From Sapria himalayana (lineage: Eukaryota > Streptophyta > Magnoliopsida > Malpighiales > Rafflesiaceae): a stretch of 64,000 nucleotides of DNA. Positions 41,807 to 53,579 of the stretch are shown in pieces. The number at the start of each line of letters is the position of its first letter. Position 1 is the first letter of the stretch. Below the pieces are notes generated by a model. That model searched no databases. It was given only the letters and a program-made list of their open reading frames with translations, and was not told the origin of the DNA. The position numbers were made by a program, and so were the translations under genes. The stretch lies in NCBI GenBank assembly GCA_029783825.1, contig JAREIK010002454.1:132704-196703 (forward strand), given 5' to 3'.

Positions 41807-44800
41807 AATATATTTCTCGTTATTTTATTTTTTAAATAAAACCTATAAACCACTAAAAGCCTAAAGACATAAATTGCTAAACTCCTTAACTACAAAACCT
41901 ATAAATACTTAAACCATTAAACTGGTATAGATTAATAATAAATAATAAATTTTATATTAATTTTTATTCAATATAATTTAAAATTTTTATTTTAATTATT
42001 TATTAGTTTATTTTTATAGAAATATTTATTACAAAATAAATTATTACTGAGACAGATCTAATTTAAATTAAACCGGTATCCCTAAATAATAAATAATAAA
42101 TCTTCAAAATTGTTTATATTGAATTATATGATAATAAATATAATTATATTATAACTAAATATAGAATTAACTTTTGAAAAAATTTAAAAATTATCATATT
42201 TCCAAAGGGTTATAACCTTTGGAAATATGAAAAATAATAAAAATAAATTTTTTGTTATTTTAATTTTTAAATAAAACCTATAAACCACTAATGCATACAC
42301 ATTTAAATCAGTAAACTTTTAAAGCTCGTAATGCCTAAATACATAAACCAGTAAACCACTATATACTACTTAATAAATAAGAAATCTAATTTTTATTTCG
42401 ATTTATTATAATTTTAAATATTCATTTTAATTATGTATTTGTTTATTTTTATATAAATTTTTATTACATAATAATTATGAGTGTAACACATATAATTAAA
42501 TAATTTATTTTAATCAAAAAATATATATATAGTTTTAAAAGAAGTATTATTAAAATTAAAAATTATTAACAACTAATATATTTTACTTTAATTTTGAATC
42601 AATTTGGGTTTTGTAAATATTTTTTTAATTAATATCTATCATATTATAATAGTTTATTAATTTAATTTTTGATCATTATTATAATATCTAACAATAAAAT
42701 TGTTTATATTTATTTTATATGATATAGAATTATTAAAATTATTATAACTAAATATTATATTCAATTTCAAAAAATTGTAATATTTATAAATTTTCAATAG
42801 GTTATAACATTTGAAAATGACAAATAATTACAATTTTTTTTTTCTTATTTTATTGTTTAAATAAAACCTATAAATCACTAAATGCCTAAAAACATAAATT
42901 GCTAAACTCCTAAACGACAAAAACGTCAAAATACTTAAACTATTAAACTTGTATACATTAATAATAAATCATAAATGTCATTTAATTTACATTCAGTATA
43001 ATTTTAAATTTTTATTTTAATTATTTATCAGTTTATTTTTATAGAAATATTAATTACAAAATAAATATTAGTGAGACAGATATAACTTAAATTAAAGCGG
43101 TATACTATAATAAGAAATAATAAATCTCATTTTTTTTCATTATAATTTTTAATATTCATTTTAATTATTAATTTTTTATTTTATATAAATATTAATTAAA
43201 AAACAAATTATGAGTTAGACAAATATAATTTATGTAAATTATTTTTAATCAAAAAAATATAGATAAACTTTTTAAAATAAAAAAAATTTCAAAACCAAAA
43301 ATTATTATATAGTAATATATTTTGCTTTGCTTATGAATCATTTATGTTTTGTAATTATATTTTAATAGATATCTATCTTATTAATAATAGATTATTAATT
43401 TATTTTTTGATCATTATCAGATTATTTATCACTAAAATTGTTTATGTTGAATTTATATGATATATAAATATAATTATTATTATAACTAAATATTGAATTC
43501 GCTTTGGAAAAAAATTTAAAAATTATTAAATTTTCAAAGGTTATAACCTTTGAAAATATCAAAAATAATAAAACTAAATGTTTTGTTATTTTATTTTTTA
43601 AATAAAACCTATAAACCACTAAATGCATAAACAATTAAATTAGTAAACACCTAAACCCCGTAATACCTAAATACATAAACCATTAAACTACTATATAATA
43701 CATAATAATTAATAAATCTAATTTCACTTCCTATTTATTATAGTTTTAAATATTTATTTTAATTATTTATTAGTTTATTTTAATATAAATATTTATTATA
43801 AAATAAATTAATAATAGTTTATTAATTTATTTTATTATCGTCATCATAATATCTATAAAAAAATTATTTATTTTGAATTTACATAATATATAATTATTTA
43901 GATTATTATAACAAAATAATATTTTCACATTTTAAAAAAAATTTAAAAATTATTAAGTTGTCAAAGGTTATAACCTTTGAAAATAAGAAAAAATAAAAAA
44001 ATGAATTTTTTGTTTTTAGATTTTTTAAATAAAATCTATAAACCACAAAATACCTAAATTCTTAATCACTAAACTCCTAACCCTGAATCCCATAAATACA
44101 TAAGTCCTTTAAATTAGTATACTCTAAATAATAATAATAAATCTCATTTTTATTAGTATTTATTATAATTTTAAATATTCATTTTAATTATTATCAGTTT
44201 ATTTTTATAGAAATATAATTACAAAATAAATTATTAGTGAGACCGATATAATATAAATAATTTATTTTTCATCAAAAAAATATAATATCATAAAAAGAGG
44301 CAAACTTTTAAAACAAAATATTATTATTTAGTAATTTATATTAATTTAATTTTGAATAATTTAGATTTTGCAATTATATTTTCAAAGGTTATAACCTTTA
44401 GAAATTAGATAAATTCAATTAAGGCATAAACACTTAATTGACTAAACCCAAAAATACCTAAATACTTAAACCATAAACCTGTATATCCTGAATAATAAAT
44501 AATAAATCTCAATTTATTTGTATTCATTATAAATTTAAATATTTATTTTAATTATTTATTAGTTTATTTTTATAGAATAAAAAATTACAAAATAATTTAT
44601 TAGGAAGACAAATATAAGTTTATTATTTTAATTAAGAAATCTAATTTATATTTCAATTTATTATTATTTTAAATATTCATTTTAATTATTTATAAGTTTA
44701 TTTTTATAGAAATAATTATTACAAAATAAATTATGAGTGCGACAAAGATAATTTTAATAATTTATTTTTAATTAAAAAAAATATATACGCTTATAAAAGA

Positions 44801-45064
44801 AGTAAAAATTTAAAAATTAAAAATTATTATCCATTAATATTTTTTACTTTAATTTTGAATCAATTTGGGTTTTGTAAATATTTTTTAATTATTTTTAATC
44901 TTATTATTAATAGTTTATTAATTTAATTTTTTGATCATTTTTATAATATCTATCAATAAAATTGGTTATATTGAATTTATATGATATATAATTATTAAAA
45001 TTATTATAACTAAATATTGTATTCACATTTCAAAAAATTTTAAATATTATTATATTTTCAAAGG

Positions 45065-45200
45065 TTATAACCTAGGAAATTAATAAATATTTTTATATAT
45101 CATATATTATTATATGATATTATAAATATTATAAATATTTAAAATATTATTATATTTTAAATATTATTATAACTAAATATTATTATAATATTATAACCTA
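45065..45200 (+). repeat. Rare 126-bp expansion within a monomer (copy 2)
   Basis: TTATAACCTA occurs at 45065-45074 and again at 45191-45200, with extra AT-only sequence between them that includes ATATATCATATATTATTATA and ATTATAAATATTATAAATAT. It is almost the exact reverse complement of 20885-21021, including the odd internal inverted repeat. Confidence 0.75.
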
Positions 45201-46425
45201 TGAAAAGGACAAAAAATTACAAATTTTTTTTAGTTATTTTATTGTTTAAATAAAACCTATAAACAACTAAATGCCTAAAAACATAAATCGCTAAACTCCT
45301 AAATGAAAATCTTATAAATAATTAAACTATTAATTTGGTATACATTAATAATAAATTATAAATCTCATTTTAATTTTTATTAAGTATAATTTTAAATTTT
45401 TTTTAATTATTTATCAGTTTATTTTTATAGAAATATTAATTACAAAATAAATTATTAGTAAGACAGATCTATTTTAAATAATTTATTTTTTATCAAAAAA
45501 ATATATACTTAAAAAGAATCAAAATTTTAAAAATAATTTTTTTTTATTTTGTAATATATTTTATTTTGATTTTGAATCATTTTAGTTTTTGAAATTATAT
45601 TTTATTTATTTCATTCTTATTTATAATAGTTTATTAATTTTTTATTGATCATTATTATAATATCTATTAATAAAATTATTTATATTGAGTTTAAATTGTA
45701 TAAATTATTAAGATTATTATAACTAAATATTATATTAACATTTAAAAAAAATTAAACATTATTATATTTTCAAAGGTTATAACCTTCATAAATTAAAAAA
45801 ATCAAAAAATTTAATTTTTTATTTTTTATTCTTTAAATAAAAACTATAAATCACTAAAGTCCTAAACACTTAAATCACTAAACCCCAAAATACCTAAATA
45901 CGTAAACCATTAAAGTAGTATATCCTGAATAATAAATAATAAATTTCAATTTTATTTGTATTCATTATAATTTTAAATATTCATTTTAATTATTTTTTAG
46001 TTTAATTTTATAGAATTATAAATTAAATATAAATTACGTGGAAGACAAATATAATTTAAATAATTTACTTTTAATAACAAAAAATATAAACTTATAAAAA
46101 GAAGCAAAACATCAAAAAAATTATTATTTACTATTATATTTTATTTTGATTTTGAATAAATTTACGTTTTGCAAATATATTTTAAAAAATATCTATCTTT
46201 TTAATAATTATTTATTAATTTATTTTATGATCATTAATATAATATCTATCAATATAATTGTTTATATTGAATTAACAAGGTAAATATTTATTAAGATTAT
46301 CATAACTAAATATAGTATTCACATATAAAAAAATTTAAAAATTGTTATATTTTCAAAGGTTATAACCTTCAAAAATGAGAAAAAATAACAAAAATAAATT
46401 TTTTGTTATATCATTGTTTAAATAA

Positions 46426-46520
46426 AACTTATAAACCATTAAATGCCTAAATTCATAAATCTCTAAACTCCTAAACCCCAAAACCCCTAAATACCTAAAC
46501 CTTTCAACACATAAACCTTA
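46426..46520 (+). repeat. Telomere-like module of a monomer (representative copy)
   Basis: About 95 bp reading ATAAACC, ATTAAATGCCTAAA, CTCTAAACTCCTAAACCCC, AAAACCCCTAAA, TACCTAAACC. Words related to CCCTAAA occur roughly every 10 bases. A similar module lies in nearly every monomer; other clear copies are near 47530-47640 and 63500-63602. Whether it derives from telomere repeats or only resembles them cannot be decided by eye. Confidence 0.6.
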
Positions 46521-49500
46521 AATATAATTTAAATAATTTATAGAAATATTAATTAAAAAATAAATTATGATTGACAAATATAATCTAAATAATATCAAAA
46601 AAATATATAAGCTTATAAAATGATACAAAAACTAAAAAAAAAATTATTATTTAGTAATAAATTTTACTTTGATTTTGAATCATTTGATGTTTTTAATTAT
46701 ATTTTAATTTATATCTATCATATTAATAATAGTTTATTAATTTATCTTTTGATAATTTAGATAATATTAATCAATAAAATTGTTTAAATTTATTTTATAT
46801 AAAAATAGTTAAAATAATTATTATTACAAAATATTGTATTCACATTTTTAAAAAATTTTAAAATTAATATATTTTCAAATGTTATGACTTTTGAAAATTT
46901 GATAAAATATCAAAAATAAATTTTTTGTTATTTCTTTGTTTAAATAAAAGCTATAAACCATAAAATGCCTAAATACTTAAATCAATAACTTCTAAATCTC
47001 GAAAACCCTAAATACTTAAACCATTAAACTAGTAATATGCTGAATAATAAAATATAAAAATCTCAATTTGATTTGTATTCATTCTAATTTTAAATATTCA
47101 TTTTAATTATTTATTAGTTTATTTTTATCGAATTATAAATTAAAAATAATTAGTGGAATACAATATAATTAAAGAATTTACTTTAATTAAAAAAAATATA
47201 AACTTATAAAAAGAAGCAAAACATCAAAAAAAAATATTATTTTGTAATATATTTTAATTTGATTTTGAATAAATTTATGGTTTGCAAATATTTTAAATAA
47301 TATCTTTCTTTTCAAGAAAAGTATATTAATTTATTTTTTGATCATTAATTATAATATATATCAATGTAATTATTTATATGTGAATTTACATATATATAAT
47401 TATTAAAACTTATCATAACTAACTATAGTATTCACTTATAAAAAAATTTAAAATTATTATATTTTCAAAGGTTTTATAACCTTCAAAAATGATAAAAAAT
47501 AACAAAATAAATTTTTTGTTATATAATTTTTTATATAAAAACTTATAAACCATTAAATGCCTAAATACATAAATCTCTAAACTCCTAAACCCCGAAGCCC
47601 CTAAATACTTGAACCTTTAAACTCGTAAACCTTAAAATAATTATAATAATTTATATAAATATTAATTTTCAAAATAAATTATAAGTGATACAAATATAAT
47701 TTATATAATATATTTTTCATCAAAAAAATATATAAGCCTGATAAAATGATGCAAAAACAAAAAAAATTATTATTTAGTAATAAATTTTTACTTTGATTTG
47801 AATCATTTTTGTTTGTTTAATTATATTTTATATTATATATCATATTAATTATAGTTTAATTAATTTATTTTTTGATAATTGGCTATAATATTATCAATAA
47901 AATTGTTTATATTTAGTTGATATTATATATAGTTATATTAATTATTATTACTAAATATTGTATAAACATTTTTATAAAATTTTAAAATTATCATATTTTC
48001 AAATGTTATAAACTTTGAAAATTTGAAAAAATATCAAAAATAAATTTTTTGTTATTTCATTATTTAAATAAAACCTATAAACCACTAAATCCCTAAAAAC
48101 CTAAATTGCTAAACTCCTAAATAACAAAACGTTAAATACTAAAACTATTAAATTGGTATACATATAGTAAATCATAAGTCTCAATTTATTTTTATTAAGT
48201 ATAATTTTAAATTTTTATTTTAATTATTTATCAGTTTTTTTTATAGAAATAATAATAAAAAAAAATTATTAGTGAGACAGATATAATTTAAATTAAACAG
48301 GTATAATCTAAATAATAAATAATAAATCTCATTTTATTTCATTATTATTTTAAATATTCATTTTAATTATTTATATGTTTAGTTTTATATAAATATTCAT
48401 TACAAAATAAAGTATAAGTTATACAAATATAATTTTTATAAATTAATTTTCAACAAAAAAATATAGATAAACTAATTAGAAGAAGAAAAAAAATAAAAAC
48501 AAAAAATTATTATATTGTAATATATTTTGCTTTATTTCTAAATCATTTTAAGTTTTGTAATTATATTTTAATTGATATCTAACTTATTAATAATAGATTA
48601 TTAAAATATTATTGTATCATTATTATAATATTTATCAATAAAAATATTTATATTGAATTTATATGATATATATATATTTATTAATTATTATAACTAAATA
48701 TTATATTTACTTTTGAAAAAAATTTAAAAATTATTATATTTTCAAAGATTATAACCTTTTAACATATGAAAATAAAAAAAAATATTTTTTTGTTATTTTA
48801 TTGTTTAAATAAAATCTATAAACTACTAAATGCATAAACACTTAAATCACTAAAATACAAAATCCTGATACCCCTATATAGATAATCTTTTAAAACGGGA
48901 TACCCTAAATAATAATTAATTAATCTCATTTTATTTGTTTTCATTATAATTTAAAAAATTTATTTTGATTCTTTAGTTTTTTGTTTATATATATATATTA
49001 AATATAAAATAAATTATGAGTTAAAAATAAAATTTATAAAAATTATTTTTCATCAAAAAATACATAAGCTTATAAAAAGAATAAAAATTTAAAACAAATA
49101 ATTATTATTTAGTAATATATTTTGCTTTGCTTTTGAATCATTTTAGGTTTTGATATTATATTTTAAGTAATATCAATCTTATTCATAATAGATTTTTAAT
49201 TTATTTTTTGATAATTATTAGAATATCTATCAATAAAATTGTTTATATTGAATTTATATGATATATAATTATTATAATTATTATAAATAAATATTTATTC
49301 ACTTTTGAAAAAAAATTAAAAATTATTATATTTTCAAATGTTATATAACCTTTGAAAATATCAAAAAATAAAAAATAATTTTTTTTATTTTATTTTTTAA
49401 ATAAAAACTATAAACCACTAAATGCATACACAGTTAAATCATAAACTCCTAAACACTGTAATGCCTAAATACATAAATTATTAAAATTCTATATACTACT

Positions 49501-52097
49501 TAATAATTAATAAATCTAATTTTTATTTCTATTTATTATAATTTTAAATATTCATTTTAATTATTTATAAGTTTATTTTTAGAGATATATTTATTATAAA
49601 ATAAAGTTGAGTGCGACAAATATAAATTAATTAATTTATTTTTAATAAAAAATATACGCTTATAAAAGAAGTAAAAATTTAAAAATTAAAAATTATTATC
49701 CAGTAATATATTTTACTATAATTTTGAATCAATTTGGGTTTTGTAAATATTTTTTAATTAATATCTATCTTTTTATTAATAGTTTATTAATTTAATTTTT
49801 GATCATTTGTATATTATCTATCAATAAAATTATTTATATTAAATTTATATGATATATAATTATTAATATTATTATAACAAAATATTATATTCATATTTCA
49901 AAAAATTTTAAATATTAAATTATTTTTAATGTTTATATCCTTTGAAAATCAGAAAAAATCTAAAAAAAAATTTTTTGATTTTTATTATATAAATAAAACC
50001 TATAAACCACTAAATGCCTAAAAACATAAATTGATAAACTCCTAAACGACAAAATTTCTAAATAATCAAACCATTAAACCGGAATACAATATATATTAAA
50101 TCATAAATCTCATTTTAATTTGTATTCATTATCATTTTAAATATTCATTTTAATTATTTATTAGTTTATTGTTTATAGAAATATTAATTACAAAATAAAT
50201 AATGAGTTAGACATATATAATTTTAATAATTTATTTTTAATCAAAAAAATATATAAGCTTATAAAAAGAAGAAATAATTTAAAAACAAAAAAGTATTATT
50301 TAGTAATATATTTTACTTTCATTTTGAATCATTATATATAGGTTTTGCAATTATATTTTAATTGCTATCAATCTCATTAATAAAAGTTTATTAATTTATT
50401 ATTTGATCATTTTTATAATATATAACAATAAAATTACTTATATTCAATGTAAATGTCTTATAATTATTAAGATTATTATAACTAAATATTATATTTACAT
50501 TTGAAAAAAATTTAAAAATTATTATATTTTCAAAGGTTATAACCTTCAAAAATGATAAAAAATCACAAAAATAATTATTTTATTATTTTATTCTTTAAAT
50601 AAAACTTATAAACCACTAAATGCCTAAACATTTAAATCTCTAGACTCCTAAACACCAAAATCTCCTAAATACCTAAACCATTAAACCTCTAAACCTAAAT
50701 AATAAATAATAAATTCATTTTTATTTGTATTCATTATGATTTTAAATATTCATTTTAATTATTTTTTAGTTTATTTTTATAGAAATATTAATTACAAATT
50801 AAATAATGAGTGAGACATATATAATTTAAATAAATTATTTTTTATGAAAAAAAATAAGCTTATAAAAATAAACAAAATTTCAAAAATTTAAAATTTATTT
50901 AGTAATATAATTTACTTTGATTTGAATTATTTTGGTTTTTGCAAATATATTTTAATTAATATCTATCTTATTAATAATAGTTTATTATTTTATTTTTTGA
51001 TCATTATAATAATATATATTAATAAATTTTTTTATATTGAATTTACAACAAATATAATCTTTAAGATTATTATAACTAAATATTGTATTCCTATTTTATA
51101 ACTATTATAAAATTATTATATTTTTAAAGGTTATAACATTTGAAAATCACAGAAATTCATAAATATAAATTTTTTGTTATTTATTTGATTAAATAAAACC
51201 TATAAACACCTAAATGTGAAAATATAAATCAATAAACTCATTAACCCCAAAACCACAAAAAACTTAAACAATTAAATAGTTATACCCTAAATAATAAATC
51301 TTAAATCTCATTTTTATTAGTATTAGTTGTAATTTTAAATATACATTTTAATTATTTATTAGTTTATTTTTATAGAAATATAAATTAAAAAATAAATTAT
51401 TTGAGACAAATATAATTTAAATATTTTTATTTTTCATCAAAAAATATATAGGCTTATAAATGGATCCAAAAATTTAAAAATTTAAAATTAATATTTCATA
51501 AAATATTTCACTTTGATTAACGAATCATTTTAGGTTTTTAAAATATATTTTAAACAATATTTATCTTATCAATAATTGTTAATTACTTTTATATGATCAT
51601 TATTATAATATAAATCAATAAAATAGTTTATATTGAATTTATATGATATATAATTATTATGATTATTATTATGATTATTATATGATATATATTCACTTTT
51701 CAAAAAAAATTATAAATTATTATATTTTCAAAGGTTATAACATTCAAAAATGAGAAAAAATAACAAAAATAATTTTTTTGTTATTTTATTTTTTATATAA
51801 AACCTATAAACCACTAAATAACTAAATTCTAAAATAACTAAATTCTAAAATGTCTAAACTCCTAAACCTCGAAGCCCATAAATACTTAAAACATTAAATT
51901 AGTATTGTCCAAATAATAAATAATAAATCTAATTTTTATTAATATTCATTATAATTTTAAATATTCATTTTAATTATTTATTAGTTTATTTTTATATAAA
52001 TATTAATTACAAAATAAATTATTAGTGTACATATATAGTTTAAATAATTTATTTTTTATTAAAAAAATTCTTATAAAAAAAGGCAAATTTTAAAAAT

Positions 52098-52114
52098 AAA
52101 TAATTATTATTTAG
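52098..52114. repeat. LINE target-site duplication, left copy
   Basis: AAATAATTATTATTTAG lies directly before the LINE 5' end. It is repeated at 58385-58404 after the poly(A) tail with one additional ATT unit, and is a normal part of the satellite monomer. Confidence 0.8.
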
Positions 52115-52235
52115 AGATTTGAAAAAAGAATAAGTTTTTATTCAAGTTTTGCTCACAATTTCTAGAGAGAGAAACACATTTTTTAGAGAGAGAAAAAACA
52201 ATTTGCATTGAAGAAGAAGCCGATTTCATTCTAAA
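52115..52235 (+). promoter_or_regulatory. LINE 5' leader
   Basis: About 120 bp from the left target duplication to the first ORF1 methionine codon. It contains two CTAGAGAGAGAAA/TTAGAGAGAGAAA repeats about 25 bp apart. An internal promoter is expected for such elements, but no certain box is seen. Confidence 0.5.
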
Positions 52236-53532
52236 ATGGAGCAATTTGATCTATTAAGTGATAAGAAGTCATTTGCTTATCAAATTAAAAGGACCACGCA
52301 TCACTATTCTGAATCTTCGGAAATTCACGGGTAAAAAAATGGAGAACTCTCGATAGAGTTCTCCCCTCCCGACATTTCCATGCTTGCTGAAGCTCACAAA
52401 TACACGATAGTGGGAAAATTCTCCCATGGGCGACCTCGCATTGAAGATATCAGAACATTCTTCGCTTCACTGAAACTTAAAGGTCTGTCAAAAACCGGTG
52501 TTCTGGATGCTAACATATTCTAATTCAACTATCCACCGAGGAGGATTTTCATAGAGTATGGTTGAAGGCAGTATGGTATATCTTGGGCTATCCTATGAGA
52601 GCCTTCAGATGGACGCCTTCCTTCACAACCAATCAGGAGTCGCCATTATACTCGGTTTGGTTTTTCTTCCCTATGCTACCTATTCACTTCTTTGATAAGC
52701 TCTCCCTCTATCATATAGCTAGTGTAGTTGGCACCCCTCTTCTCCTTGATGGTGCCACTACCATGTTATCTCGACCAAGTGTAGCCCGGCTCTGCATAGA
52801 AGTGAACTTACTACAACACATCCCTCACCGTATATGGATTGGCAGTAAAAATGGAAATGGATTCTAGCAAGAAGTGATTCCAGAAAATCTCCCAAGCTAC
52901 TGCTCCTGCTGTAATAAACTGGGGCATTCATGTGAACATTATTTGGTTAAAAAATTTACAGTAACAAATAGAGGTTTGGCCCTAGAATAGAAACAAGAAA
53001 TAAGAGGGAAGAATATAGAATTAAACCCCCTCAACATAGTGAACAGAACTGTATGGGTGTTGTTACAGGAATGAAAATAGTGGAATATGTCCCCACTAGG
53101 AAAGAAGTTTTTGAACGGGCTAGAAAAATTAGTAATTTTGAGGAAAATGCTAAAAATAACTTAGAGAAAAATGCTAAAAATAATTTAGAAGAAGATTCTG
53201 AAGTGGCTAAAAACCATGAACTAATACTAAAAATAGCTGAAATAAATAACAAAATTAGGAGAGGTAGATTCGAAACCAAAAAAAAGAGTGCGGGGAGAAG
53301 GAAAGGGCAAGAGGAGTTAGGAAATAACTTAGATGAAAATTTAGAGGTTAGAAGCGATTTCATGTTAAATATAAATGAGGAAGATTCTAATTTTATAAAA
53401 GCCACCAAAGATGATTTAGAAATTGATAATTTGAAAAATATAACGGGAGATAGAGATTGGGCCATGGAGGAAATAAAACTCATGGCATTACAGCTATGCA
53501 CGGAATGGAAAAATGAAAATCAGAGATTTTAG
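52236..53532 (+). pseudogene. LINE ORF1 pseudogene (DUF4283 / zinc-knuckle RNA-binding protein)
   Basis: In plant LINEs this protein is thought to bind the element RNA. The ATG at 52236 opens 33 codons (MEQFDLLSDKKSFAYQIK...) before a stop near 52333. The frame is recovered at about 52362 (SPPDISMLAEAHKYTIVGKF) and shifts again near 52522, before IQLSTEEDFHRVWLKAVW. DUF4283 continues with YPMRAFRWTPSF, SPLYSVWFFFPMLPIHFFD and LSRPSVARLCIEVNLL. At 52865 a TAG replaces the Trp of the usual GFWQ motif. The zinc knuckle is CSCCNKLGH followed by a Tyr where the last Cys is expected. A frame change near 52970 leads into a lysine- and glutamate-rich tail (53053-53532) with a short repeated unit (NAKNNLE twice), probably coiled or disordered. 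The minus-strand frame at 53031-53501 is its shadow. Confidence 0.85.
52341..52364. repeat. Perfect 24-bp palindrome in LINE ORF1
   Basis: GGAGAACTCT, CGAT, AGAGTTCTCC: the sequence equals its reverse complement, so the RNA could form a ten-pair hairpin. It lies exactly where ORF1 is interrupted by stops and a frame change, so it may have arisen by a local copying error rather than being a functional element. Confidence 0.8.
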
Positions 53533-53579
53533 TTCAATTAAAAAATCTAGAAACATGAAAAAATAATTAGATAAAACAT

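Larger units (their letters stand above)
41807..52097 (+). repeat. AT-rich satellite array, forward orientation, block 2b
   Basis: Forward monomers with cores near 42200, 42790, 43540, 43965, 44386, 45060, 45770, 46356, 46875, 47468, 48000, 48740, 49345, 49930, 50530, 51128 and 51728. Several short spacings (for example near 42100, 43805, 44380 and 44620) are deletions or fusions between subtypes. No gene, RNA gene or further transposon is visible. Confidence 0.88.

Noticed and set aside
53031..53501. 156-residue minus-strand open frame with hydrophobic stretches
   Set aside because: It is the antisense shadow of the lysine- and glutamate-rich tail of LINE ORF1, which continues from a recognisable DUF4283 and zinc-knuckle region.
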